A DNA stretch of 64,000 bases from positions 1,750,661 through 1,814,660 of the forward strand of contig NZ_OY761810.1 of NCBI RefSeq assembly GCF_963664915.1, written 5' to 3'. Made by a program: the position numbers and the translations under genes. Under the pieces are notes generated by a model. That model worked only from the letters and a program-made list of their open reading frames with translations. It ran no database searches and was not told the origin of the DNA. Positions 7,460 to 16,500 of this stretch are shown one piece after another (position 1 is the first letter of the stretch; each line of letters opens with the position of its first letter). The DNA is from an uncultured Caproiciproducens sp. Lineage in GTDB: Bacteria; Bacillota; Clostridia; Oscillospirales; Acutalibacteraceae.

Positions 7460-7515
7460 AGCAAACTGGAAGTTGATTTGCTACATCAGCTTCCAGCTTT
7501 TTCATCGTCTATAAC
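7460..7515. repeat. hairpin repeat, copy 2 (terminator-like)
   Basis: A near copy of 5887-5945: arms around CTGGAAGTTGAT and ATCAGCTTCCAG, then a T run and CATCGTCTATAAC. It follows the PAP2 gene as a terminator would. Confidence 0.65.
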
Positions 7516-7528
7516 GATTATGTTGGGT

Positions 7529-7900
7529 ACTCACGGAGCGCCCAGACACGCAGTAGAGGCACTTGCCAACGCGTTGCGACTGGAACTGCACAGCTTTCAT
7601 ATAGATACTGCCGTAATCGAACCTGGACCCGTTGAAACCCATTTTTTCAAAACGCTCGACCGTACTTCAGGGGAACTGCTCGCGAGTCCCAATTCGTGTT
7701 ATTCTCATTTTTATGAGGCGAATGTGAACTATCGAAAGATACAAAAGCGGACGCCTGTCAACGAAGCAGCCGTGACGATTGCAAAAATTATTAAAAAAAA
7801 GAAGTTGAAGTGCCGCTATAAGGTCGCCGTTCCGTTTATGTTCAGGTTGATAATACATCTTCCGGATTCTCTGAAAGAGCGTATGATGAGAAAGCACTAA
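7529..7900 (+). pseudogene. 5'-truncated short-chain dehydrogenase
   Basis: The reading GAPRHAVEALANALRLEL and then DTAVIEPGPVETHF is the second half of a classical SDR (the part after the catalytic Tyr-x-x-x-Lys). The Rossmann nucleotide-binding half is missing, and the place of the YxxxK motif reads GAPRH, so the active residues are lost. The frame opens inside the preceding hairpin repeat, which shows that the gene was cut there. The closing part to residue SLKERMMRKH looks intact. No protein of this shape is expected to work. Confidence 0.75.
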
Positions 7901-8008
7901 GCAGATTTTCAGCCATCTTAAGGATCGATAATTGGACGTAAACAATTCTTATACGAAGTTCGGAAGGCCCTCTGAACTGCACATTAGCCTAGCAGCGTGT
8001 CTTTGAAA

Positions 8009-8077
8009 AGAAAAAACGAACTTCCCAGTTTGTTTATGACATACATCGGAGGCTTCATCCAATTATTTATATCAAAT
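8009..8077. repeat. dispersed island repeat, copy C
   Basis: Third relative of 1522-1580 and 2194-2258, here in the gap between the SDR remnant and the integrase remnant. In one frame it reads SQFVYDIHRRLHPIIYIK and stops. Confidence 0.5.
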
Positions 8078-8102
8078 AGAGTACCAAGACTCTCTGAACT
8101 GA

Positions 8103-8336
8103 CACCCGCCTCTTACTCGTTCAAGTGCCCTTACCTTTGCAACGCTCATGCAGAGTAACGGAACTAACATTCGTATAGTGCAGTTAATGCTTGGTCATAC
8201 GAATATCAAAACTACCGCCGGATATTCACATCCGAATTTAGACGAGATGCAAGCCGCAAGCGGGTCTTATTACAGCTACCTAAGCAAGGATAAGAAATCA
8301 TTTAATGGCATACAACTGGCATATTGGCAATCTTAA
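8103..8336 (+). pseudogene. C-terminal remnant of a tyrosine recombinase (integrase)
   Basis: The reading TFATLMQSNGTNIRIVQLMLG continues as HTNIKTTAGYSHPN, the final part of a phage/XerC-type tyrosine recombinase: the box with LGH and the nucleophile Tyr in AGYSH. The upstream catalytic Arg box (HxLRHT) is only partly readable near 8103 and the N-terminal two thirds of the enzyme are missing. It ends 69 bases before the 3' end of a tRNA gene, the classical place for an island integrase. An ATG at 8148 could be read as a start, but homology begins before it. Confidence 0.78.
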
Positions 8337-8352
8337 TATAAATCAGAGAAAC

Positions 8353-8385
8353 AAAAAAGCCGCATCAAATAACCATTAAGCGGCT
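8353..8385 (-). terminator. terminator of the tRNA-Val gene
   Basis: On the minus strand AGCCGC and GCGGCT pair around 16 bases and are followed by a run of five to six T. It lies 20 bases beyond the tRNA 3' end. Confidence 0.7.
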
Positions 8386-8404
8386 ATCTAATGCGGTTTT
8401 GTTA

Positions 8405-8480
8405 TGGTGGACGTTATAGAACTCGAATCTATGACCTTTCGCACGTCAAGCGAATGCTCTACCAGCTGAGCTAAACGTCC
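8405..8480 (-). tRNA. tRNA-Val (anticodon GAC)
   Basis: Read on the minus strand it forms a full cloverleaf of 76 bases: acceptor stem GGACGTT with AACGTCC, D arm GCTCAGCTGGTAGAGC, anticodon stem TTCGC/GCGAA with loop TTGACGT (anticodon GAC), and T arm ATAGA-TTCGAGT-TCTAT. The 3' CCA is encoded, after discriminator A. The island remnants end next to its 3' end. Confidence 0.95.
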
Positions 8481-8627
8481 ATTTGTAAGTGCTCGATTAT
8501 TATAGCGTAAATAAATGCAAAAATCAATACAAAATCTCAAAAAATCTCAATTTTATTTGTATTGCTTGTATTCAAAAGGAGTTTAGCCTATAATAATTAA
8601 AATATTAATAGATGTGAGGTGTTTGCT

Positions 8628-9482
8628 ATGCCAACAGGCCTTGTACTGGAAGGCGGCGGTATGCGCGGAGCATATACGAGCGGTGTGCTGGAAGTTTTGC
8701 TGAATAATAATATTGAATTCCCGAATGTTTATGGCATTTCAGCCGGCGCCTGCAATGCACTCAGTTATATTTCCAAACAGAAGAATCGAAATTACGATAT
8801 CTTTTATAAGTATATTGCCGATAAAAGATACATCAGTGTAGAAAATTTAAATCGAACAGGTTCTTTGTTTGGATTCGATTTTATCTTTGGCGAGCTTTTC
8901 CATGATCTCCTTCCGTTTGATTACGCAGCGTTTTATAATTCCCGTACTGACCTTAAAGTTGGTGCTACCGATTTGAAAACCGGGCAGACTGTTTTTTTTG
9001 ACAAAGCTGCTTTAGACGAGGATTTTACTGCAGTCAGAGCTTCCAGCTCTCTGCCGTTTATTTCAAATACTGTTTCTTTTCAGGGGCATGAACTGCTGGA
9101 TGGCGGTTGTGCCACACCAATCCCAATTGAACGCTCGATGTTTGACGGCAACGATTTGAACGTCATTGTGCTTACCCGCGAGAGCTCTTATAGAAAAAGT
9201 CCCCGGCCGGAATTCCCGCATTCCGTTCTTCACGTAAAATACGGTGAGTATCCGAATTTTGTAAACACGATGCAGATCAGAGCGGAAGTTTACAACAATG
9301 AGCTTGAAGTCTGCCACAGACAGGAAATGGAGAAGAAAGCGGTGATTGTCCGTCCCAGCAGACCGATTGTGACAGGCCGGTATGAGAAAAATCCAGAAAC
9401 GTTGAAATCAATTTATGAAATGGGCATGAGGGACTGCGAAAAAAAGCTTTCGGAAATTGATGGGATTATGGCCCGGGCATAA
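8628..9482 (+). CDS. patatin-like phospholipase family protein
   Basis: A 284-residue protein with the three marks of bacterial patatin-like lipases: oxyanion loop EGGGMRGAYTSG near the N-terminus, nucleophile elbow GISAG, and the DGG of the Ser-Asp dyad (LLDGGCATPIPI). It is closest in build to the RssA/YjjU type with a C-terminal region of unknown role. It would cleave acyl chains from phospholipids or other esters in the cytosol or at the membrane. The ATG at 8628 follows GAGGTG by 7 bases; the GTG at 8619 overlaps that site and is rejected. It stands alone, with a clear terminator behind it. Confidence 0.88.
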   Translation: MPTGLVLEGGGMRGAYTSGVLEVLLNNNIEFPNVYGISAGACNALSYISKQKNRNYDIFYKYIADKRYISVENLNRTGSLFGFDFIFGELFHDLLPFDYAAFYNSRTDLKVGATDLKTGQTVFFDKAALDEDFTAVRASSSLPFISNTVSFQGHELLDGGCATPIPIERSMFDGNDLNVIVLTRESSYRKSPRPEFPHSVLHVKYGEYPNFVNTMQIRAEVYNNELEVCHRQEMEKKAVIVRPSRPIVTGRYEKNPETLKSIYEMGMRDCEKKLSEIDGIMARA

Positions 9483-9493
9483 ATGAAAATTGT

Positions 9494-9520
9494 GGGACGG
9501 ATATATTCCGTCCCTTTTTG
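9494..9520 (+). terminator. rho-independent terminator after the patatin gene
   Basis: Perfect 8-base stem GGGACGGA / TCCGTCCC, 5-base loop, then TTTTT. Confidence 0.88.
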
Positions 9521-9521
9521 C

Positions 9522-9550
9522 TTGACAATGGGCTATCATCAGCTTATGAT
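9522..9550 (+). promoter_or_regulatory. sigma-A promoter of the zinc transporter operon
   Basis: TTGACA at 9522-9527 and TATGAT at 9545-9550 with a 17-base spacer, a near-consensus promoter. Confidence 0.82.
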
Positions 9551-9554
9551 ATGT

Positions 9555-9571
9555 ATGCGAATGATTTGCAT
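9555..9571. promoter_or_regulatory. Zur/Fur-like operator
   Basis: ATGCGAA and TTTGCAT around a 3-base centre (6 of 7 pairs), at the expected transcription start of znuA. The place and AT-rich dyad fit a Fur-family repressor; Zur is the natural choice for this transporter, but the sequence alone does not prove it. Confidence 0.55.
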
Positions 9572-9590
9572 TTGAGGAGGCCGCGCAAGC

Positions 9591-10472
9591 ATGATGAAAA
9601 GAGCAATTGCCGTAATTTTAGCGGCCGTGCTTTTGGCTTGTTCAGCAGGATGTGTAAGAAGAACACCGCAAACTGTCCGGTTTAGGGTTGTAACATCTTT
9701 TTACCCATTATATATTATGGCGCTGAATATCACCGAAGGCGTACCCGGCATACAGGTAGACAATATGGCGGGGCAGCAGACCGGCTGCCTGCATGACTAT
9801 CAGCTTCAGTCCAAGGACATGAAAAATATTGAGCAGGCGGATGTGTTTGTGATTAACGGCGCAGGTATGGAAAACTTTATGACGAAGGTAATTTCTCAGC
9901 TGCCGGATCTGCGTGTTGTGAATTCAAGCGATGGGATTTCGCTTTTACTGGATGAAAATGGGGTAGCAAATCCGCACATATGGGTTTCTATTACCAATTA
10001 TATAAAACAGGTATCCAATATTGCAAAGGGTTTGGCGCAAGCTGATCCCGAAAATGCGGCGATTTATCAAAAGAACGCGCAGGAATACGTGGCAAAGCTG
10101 AGTGTGCTGCGCAATAAAATGCATGAAGAACTGAGTAATATCACGCATAGAGATATCATTACATTTCATGAGGCATTTCCGTATTTTGCCGAAGAATTCA
10201 ATCTGAATATTGCGAGGGTGGTCAACCGGGAGCCAGATAGCCAGCCAAGTGCGCGCGAACTTGCAGACACAATCAGGCTGATTCGAAGCAGCGGCGTAAA
10301 GGCTGTTTTTGCGGAGCCGCAGTATCCAAAGTCCGCCGCCAATATCGTGGCAAACGAAAGTGGTGCGGTAGTCTATTCGCTTGACCCCTCGGTGACGGGG
10401 GAAAACAGTAAAAATGCCTATCTTGACGCGATGGAAAACAATCTGAAGGTACTCAGAACAGCATTAAAATAA
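9591..10472 (+). CDS. znuA: zinc/manganese ABC transporter substrate-binding lipoprotein
   Basis: A 293-residue lipoprotein with a signal peptide and lipobox CSAGC (lipidated Cys about residue 21). It is a cluster A-I (ZnuA/TroA) metal binder: the expected ligands are His68 in CLHDYQ, His129 in NPHIW, His193 in FHEAF and an acidic residue near EPQYP (242) or LDP (264). The His-rich loop found in many zinc-specific ZnuA proteins is absent. It captures the metal outside the membrane and hands it to the permease two genes on. RBS GAGGAGG precedes two adjacent ATGs at 9591 and 9594; either may be used. Operon order is binding protein, ATPase, permease. Zinc rather than manganese is inferred from overall likeness and the Zur-like site. 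Confidence 0.88.
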   Translation: MMKRAIAVILAAVLLACSAGCVRRTPQTVRFRVVTSFYPLYIMALNITEGVPGIQVDNMAGQQTGCLHDYQLQSKDMKNIEQADVFVINGAGMENFMTKVISQLPDLRVVNSSDGISLLLDENGVANPHIWVSITNYIKQVSNIAKGLAQADPENAAIYQKNAQEYVAKLSVLRNKMHEELSNITHRDIITFHEAFPYFAEEFNLNIARVVNREPDSQPSARELADTIRLIRSSGVKAVFAEPQYPKSAANIVANESGAVVYSLDPSVTGENSKNAYLDAMENNLKVLRTALK

Positions 10473-10484
10473 GAGGAGAACCAC

Positions 10485-11225
10485 ATGGATACTTGCAAAT
10501 GCAGTACGGAGATACGAAATCTTACCGTAAGAAAGCATGACGGAGTGATTATACACGACATTTCTCTCGATGTGCATCATGGAGAGATATTGGCGCTGAT
10601 TGGACGGAACGGGGCCGGCAAAACAACGCTGCTGAAGGCCCTTTTGGGGCGTATTCCCTATACGGGGAGCATTCTGTTTCACAACTCCCGTGGAGAAAGG
10701 ATTCTCAATCCCCGCATTGGCTATGTGCCGCAGAATCTTGTGTTTGACCGTTCCACGCCTGTTACGGTCGGCGATATGCTCTGCGCCAACATGAGCGGGT
10801 TTCCTGTCTGGTTGGGGCATAAGAAGGAGAAGCTGGCACAGGCCCAGCGGCTGCTTGCTACGGTTGGGGGGAGCCCTGTGCTTTTGGGCAAGCGGATCGG
10901 CAGCCTTTCGGGCGGAGAGATGCAGCGTGTACTGCTTGCCTTTGCACTTGACCCGAAACCGGACCTTCTGCTTCTGGATGAGCCGGTTTCCGCGGTTGAC
11001 CGCAAAGGGATTGAGGTTTTTTACGACCTTGTTACCTCCATGCGTGCCGAACACCAGATGCCGGTTATTTTAGTGTCCCATGATTTGTCCCATGTGGAGA
11101 AATACGCGACGAGGGCCGCTTTGCTGGACCGTACGATTCTGGTCAGCGGCAGCGTTCGTGAAGTCATGAAAACACCTGAGGTACAGGAGGCTTTCGGCCT
11201 CAAACTGACCGGAGGTGTAAGATGA
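10485..11225 (+). CDS. znuC: metal ABC transporter ATP-binding protein
   Basis: A 246-residue ATPase with Walker A GRNGAGKTT (residues 40-48), ABC signature LSGGEMQR (about 142), Walker B LLLDEP (about 163) and the switch His in LVSHD. It drives metal uptake through the permease encoded next. RBS AGAGGAG precedes the ATG. It starts 12 bases after znuA and its end overlaps the permease start by 4 bases (ATGA), so translation is coupled. Confidence 0.92.
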   Translation: MDTCKCSTEIRNLTVRKHDGVIIHDISLDVHHGEILALIGRNGAGKTTLLKALLGRIPYTGSILFHNSRGERILNPRIGYVPQNLVFDRSTPVTVGDMLCANMSGFPVWLGHKKEKLAQAQRLLATVGGSPVLLGKRIGSLSGGEMQRVLLAFALDPKPDLLLLDEPVSAVDRKGIEVFYDLVTSMRAEHQMPVILVSHDLSHVEKYATRAALLDRTILVSGSVREVMKTPEVQEAFGLKLTGGVR

Positions 11226-12070
11226 TGGGTGCAATTTATTTTTTAATAGACACATTTTTGCCGTTTGAATGGACGGAATTCAGTTATATGAAAAACGCGC
11301 TGCTTGCCGTTTTACTGATTACCCCGCTGTTTGGGTTGGTCGGAACGATGATCGTCAACAATAAAATGTCTTTTTTCTCGGATGCTTTGGGACATTCGGC
11401 CTTAACCGGAATTGCCATCGGTGTGCTGATGGGAATCGACAATTACCTGATCTCCATGATGGGCTTCGCGCTTTTGTTTGCACTCTGCATTTCGGCGGTT
11501 ATGAACTCCGGCACTTCGTCGGCGGATACCATTATCGGCGTATTCTCCTCGACCGGGCTGGCGCTCGGCATCGTGCTGCTGTCCGCATCCGGAGGATTTG
11601 CAAAATACTCCGGTTATCTGATCGGGGATATTTTGACGGTTCAGCCGGTGGAAATTGCTATGCTTGCGCTGATTCTGGCGGCGGTTGTTGTGATTTGGTA
11701 TCTGTTTTTCAATAAGCTGATGCTGACCAGCATCAATGCCGATTTAGCTGCGAGCAAAGGAATTCAAATCCGGTATGTGGAAAAAATATTTGTTGTTGTC
11801 GTGGCTGTGATCGTCACGATTTCCATTAAATGGGTCGGTGTGCTGATTATTAATTCTCTGCTGGTACTCCCGGCGGCGGCGGCCCGAAATCTTGCGAAAA
11901 GCATGCGTTCCTATCACTTTATCGCAATCGGAATCTCCATGTTTTCCGGCGTGAGCGGACTGATTGCATCTTATTATACAGGGACAGCCGCAGGCGGAAC
12001 GATTGTCCTGATTGCCGCGGTGATCTTCTTCTTCAGTTATTTTCTCAACCGGGTTTGGGCAAAAGCCTGA
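11222..12070 (+). CDS. znuB: metal ABC transporter permease
   Basis: A 282-residue membrane protein of the ABC-3 (ZnuB/TroC) family with about eight hydrophobic segments. The stretch FFSDALGHSALTGIAIG is the family's conserved cytoplasmic loop region near the second segment, and IKWVGVLIINSLLVLPAAAARNLA is split by Pro and Ala-rich residues as usual in this family. It forms the channel for the metal caught by the lipoprotein. Its start overlaps the ATPase stop, and a second in-frame ATG follows immediately. It closes the three-gene operon. Confidence 0.92.
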   Translation: MMGAIYFLIDTFLPFEWTEFSYMKNALLAVLLITPLFGLVGTMIVNNKMSFFSDALGHSALTGIAIGVLMGIDNYLISMMGFALLFALCISAVMNSGTSSADTIIGVFSSTGLALGIVLLSASGGFAKYSGYLIGDILTVQPVEIAMLALILAAVVVIWYLFFNKLMLTSINADLAASKGIQIRYVEKIFVVVVAVIVTISIKWVGVLIINSLLVLPAAAARNLAKSMRSYHFIAIGISMFSGVSGLIASYYTGTAAGGTIVLIAAVIFFFSYFLNRVWAKA

Positions 12071-12161
12071 AATGGGTTGCATGAACCGCCCGAAATGTGG
12101 TACTATTTTATTACTGTATAGGCGGCACGCCTTATTTCGTAATAGAATAGGAGAATTCTGA

Positions 12162-13388
12162 ATGTTGCACCCGTATTTTAAACCGGCGGATATTTTGCTG
12201 CCGAAAAATGTACCGACAGAAAACTGGTGTGTGGTTGCCTGCGATCAATATACTTCTCAGCCGGATTATTGGCAGGAAGTAAAAAAGACAGCGGGTGATT
12301 ATCCATCCACTTATCATATGGTGTACCCTGAATGTTACCTTGAAACAACCGACGCGGCCGAATATTCCGCCGGCATCAATGCCGCGATGGAATGTTACCT
12401 TTCCGGCGGCGTTTTTCGGGAAGTAAAAAACAGCTATTTCTATGTAGAGCGCACTTTGGCGGACGGAAAAATCCGCCGCGGCGTGATGATGGCGCTCGAT
12501 TTGGAGCAATACCGGTATGAGGCCGGCAGCAAAACGCCGATTCGCGCAACAGAGGGGACTGTACTGGAACGGATCCCCCCACGTGTGAAAATCCGCCGCA
12601 ACGCTCCACTGGAGCTGCCGCATATTATGATTTTGATTGACGACAGCGCATGCGGCGTAATCGAAAAGATTGACCATACGGATTTGAAACTTGCGTATGA
12701 AGGAAAACTGATGCAGAACAGCGGGAACATCCGCGGGTTCAGCCTGAATCCGACGGCTGCCGCAAAGCTGGAAAATGCGCTCGACAGCCTGCCGATTAGG
12801 GATAACCTGCTTTTTGCCGTCGGTGACGGCAACCATTCGCTTGCAACCGCCAAGGCCTGCTATGAAGAATTGAAGAAAACGCTGTCTCCGCAGGAAGCCG
12901 CGGCTCATCCCGCGCGCTGGGCATTGGTGGAAGTTGTGAACCTGTATGACGAATCCCTGCAATTTGAACCGATTCACCGTGTGGTATTCCAGACAAAGCC
13001 GGAAGAACTGATGCGGGAACTGCGTCGGTTCTATGATATTTCCGATATCCCCTGCAAAGGGCATCAAATTACCTGTGTACTGGGAAAGCAGAAAAACGAC
13101 ATTTGGGTAAAAAATCCTCCGTCCAATCTGGAAGTCGGCACGCTGCAAAAATTTCTGGATTCGCGCCTTGCGCAGGTGGGCGGAAAAGTTGATTACATAC
13201 ACGGTGATGAGGTGGTTGAGCGGCTTTGCGCCGGCGATGAAGAGGCTGTCGGATTCCTGCTTCCGAAAATGGAGAAAAGCAGCCTGTTTAAGACGGTCGC
13301 CGTTGACGGTGCGCTCCCCCGGAAGACTTTTTCCATGGGGCACGCCTGTGACAAGCGCTTTTATATGGAGTGCCGCAAAATCAAATGA
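12162..13388 (+). CDS. DUF1015 family protein
   Basis: A 408-residue protein of the DUF1015 family, common in anaerobes and without a settled function. Family-like features are CDQYTSQPDYW near the start, PPRVKIRRNA in the middle, and the highly conserved VGDGNHSLATAKA around residues 221-233. Some authors place it near serine kinases of the SerK type, which share the DGNHR-like signature with ATP- or ADP-dependent phosphotransfer; here it reads DGNHS (established for the family, not shown for this gene). The start ATG follows AGGAGAAT. It has its own terminator and lies between the zinc transporter and purL with no evident link to either. Confidence 0.85.
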   Translation: MLHPYFKPADILLPKNVPTENWCVVACDQYTSQPDYWQEVKKTAGDYPSTYHMVYPECYLETTDAAEYSAGINAAMECYLSGGVFREVKNSYFYVERTLADGKIRRGVMMALDLEQYRYEAGSKTPIRATEGTVLERIPPRVKIRRNAPLELPHIMILIDDSACGVIEKIDHTDLKLAYEGKLMQNSGNIRGFSLNPTAAAKLENALDSLPIRDNLLFAVGDGNHSLATAKACYEELKKTLSPQEAAAHPARWALVEVVNLYDESLQFEPIHRVVFQTKPEELMRELRRFYDISDIPCKGHQITCVLGKQKNDIWVKNPPSNLEVGTLQKFLDSRLAQVGGKVDYIHGDEVVERLCAGDEEAVGFLLPKMEKSSLFKTVAVDGALPRKTFSMGHACDKRFYMECRKIK

Positions 13389-13397
13389 ATGATTGGT

Positions 13398-13428
13398 ACC
13401 GGTGGGACTGTATCCCGCCGGTTTTTTC
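13398..13428 (+). terminator. terminator after the DUF1015 gene
   Basis: ACCGGTGGGA pairs with TCCCGCCGGT (one G-T pair) and is followed by a run of six T. Confidence 0.85.
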
Positions 13429-13560
13429 TGTTCTATCACGCGAATTTTTAGAAAAAATGTCAATGTTTGAATAGCCCCTTTATAATGTAGGACAATTGTG
13501 ATACTATTAAAGATAAATTATGTTGAAACGGCTGCTTTCAGGCGGCGGAACGGGGGAAAT

Positions 13561-16500
13561 ATGTCTGACGTTATCAGAGTATTTGTGGAAAAGAAACCCG
13601 GCTTCGATGTTGAAGCACAGCACATCAAAACAGATCTTGTAGAAAATTTGGGTATGAATGCAATTGAGGAGCTTAGGCTGATTAACCGGTATGATGTATC
13701 CGGTCTTATGAAAGAAGAATTTGCCGCCGCAAGGGGCACTATTTTTTCCGAACCCAATGTGGACGACGTTTATGATGAAGTTTATCCGGCATCGGCGGGT
13801 TTTACCGTATTTGCCATGGAATATCTGCCCGGTCAGTATGACCAGCGTGCCGATTCCGCCGCCCAGTGTATTCAACTTTTAACGCAGGGGGAGCGTCCGC
13901 AGGTAATTACCGCCCGTGTGATTGCCGTAAAGGGTAATTTAAATGAAGAAGAATTGAATAAAATAAAGAGTTACATGGTGAACCCTGTTGAGAGTCGCCT
14001 TGCCTCTTTAGCAAAGCCCGAAACCCTCGATGTAGAAGCGGATGTTCCGCCGGATGTCGCTCGCGTGACGGGCTTTATCAGTTGGAGCGAAAAAGAACTC
14101 CAGAAATTTTATAAGTCCATGGGCTTTGCCATGAGTTTTGAAGATTTGGCGTTCTGCCGCGATTATTTCTTAAAGAGTGAGAAGCGTGACCCCAGTGTGA
14201 CCGAGCTGCGCGTAATAGATACCTACTGGAGCGACCATTGCCGCCATACCACTTTTTCAACAAGGCTTGAGAATATCACAATCGAAAAGTCGGCGGTCAG
14301 CGGGGCGATTGAAGATGCGCTCAAAGCGTATTATGAGGCGCGTTCCGAGGTGTACGGCGAAACGGACCGCCCTGTCTCCTTAATGGACATGGCGGTGATC
14401 GGTATGAAGCTCCTGCGCAAAAGGGGAATGATACCGGATCTTGATCTGAGCGAAGAGATCAACGCCTGTTCCATTGAAGTTCCGGTCACCGTGGACGGGG
14501 AAGAACAGACATGGCTGGTGCAGTTTAAGAACGAAACCCATAACCATCCGACCGAAATTGAGCCGTTCGGCGGAGCGGCAACCTGCCTTGGCGGCGCAAT
14601 CCGCGATCCGCTTTCCGGCAGGGCATATGTCTATCAGGCAATGCGCGTGACCGGTTCCGGTGACCCGCGTATTCCTTTCGAAGGTACTCTTCCGGGGAAA
14701 CTGCCCACACGAAAAATCACAACGGGAGCGGCGCAGGGCTACAGCTCCTACGGCAATCAGATCGGCCTTGCGACCGGTCAGGTGACGGAATTGTACGACG
14801 CGGGGTATGTCGCGAAGCGTATGGAAATCGGCGCGGTTATCGGCGCATCTCCTAAAGAGAATGTTGTCCGTTTTGAGCCGGATGAAGGCGATATTATCGT
14901 GCTTCTGGGCGGCAGCACCGGGCGCGACGGCTGCGGCGGCGCCACGGGTTCGAGCAAAGCGCACACCGAGCAGTCCATAGAGGTCTGCGGTGCGGAGGTA
15001 CAGAAAGGCAATCCGCCTACCGAGCGTAAAATCCAAAGATTATTCCGTCACCCGCAGGTCGCACAGCTGATTAAGCGGTGCAACGATTTCGGTGCCGGCG
15101 GTGTTTGCGTCGCCATCGGCGAACTTGCGGACGGTCTGAAAATAGATTTAAATCAAGTCCCTAAAAAATATGAGGGCCTTGACGGAACAGAACTTGCCAT
15201 TTCCGAATCGCAGGAAAGAATGGCGGTGGTGCTTTCACCAAAGGATGTCGACGCATTTATTGCGGCGGCAAATGACGAAAACCTCAACGCGCAGGTTGTC
15301 GCCGTTGTAACGAAAGAGCCGCGTCTGCGCATGAAGTGGCGCGGCGATACCATTGTGGACGTCAGCCGCGCGTTTCTGGATACCAACGGTGTTACGCAGA
15401 AAAACAGCGTGACGATAGAAGCCGCCGATCCTGACCGGTATTACAGAAAATTAGTGCCGGAATGCTTAAAAAACAAACCTCTTGGCAAAGCGTTTGAAGA
15501 AAATCTCTCACGGCTTGAGGTTTGCGGTCAAAAGGGCCTGTCGGAGCGGTTTGATTCGAGTATCGGTGCGGCGACCGTTTTGATGCCGTTTGCCGGAAAA
15601 TATCAGCTGACCCCGGAAGAGGCAATGGCTGCGAAAATCCCGGTGATGCACGGCGAGACGGACGACGCCACCGCGATGTCCTACGGCTACATTCCGGGTA
15701 TCGCACGGTTCAGCCCATTCCACGGCGCCGCATACGCGGTTGCGGAAAGCCTTTCAAAGCTGGCCGCCATCGGTGCGGACCCGCTGAAAGCCAGACTGAC
15801 CTTTCAGGAATATTTTGAAAGACTGAATACCGATCCGAAACGCTGGGGCAAACCAACCGCCGCGCTTCTCGGCGCATTGAGCGCACAGCTTGGCATGGGT
15901 CTGCCGGCCATCGGCGGCAAGGACAGCATGAGCGGTACCTTTGAGCAGTTGGATGTTCCGCCGACGCTGGTCAGCTTTGCCGTCGCCATGACAAAAGCGA
16001 GCAGGACGATTTCTGCGGCATTTAAAAATCCGGGCGCAACCGTGCTGCTTCTTCCGCTGCCGGAAAATTCCGATACGTTACTGCCTGACTGGGATAAAAT
16101 GAAGGAATACTACGCCGGTATTTTCAATATGATACAAAAATACGGAACAGTGGTTTCCGCATCCGTCATCAAAGAGGGCGGAATAGCCGCGGCTGTTGCG
16201 AAAATGTGTTTTGGCAACAAACTGGGTTTTGTATTTGATAAGGCAGTATTGGATGAGAAAATGCTGTTTGCTCCGACCTCCGGTTCTCTTATTGTGGAAT
16301 TGGCCGTAGAAAAAAATGCCGTGATCAATGATGATTTTCATCCTGTCGTTTTGGGCAAGATTAATGCAGAGCCGCAGATCATTCTGGGCAGCGAAACGTT
16401 AAGCATTGAGACGCTGATTTCAGCATGGTGCGGCACGCTTGAGAAGATTTTTCCGAATCGGTCGGAGGATCAGCCGATTACACGCGAAGTTCCGCTCAGT

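Noticed and set aside
12132-13463. A 443-codon leftward frame opposite the DUF1015 gene
   Set aside because: It mirrors the real gene, has no start signal and no family-like sequence.
13430-13560. Possible purine riboswitch before purL
   Set aside because: No paired stems or core bases of the guanine/adenine aptamer could be found.
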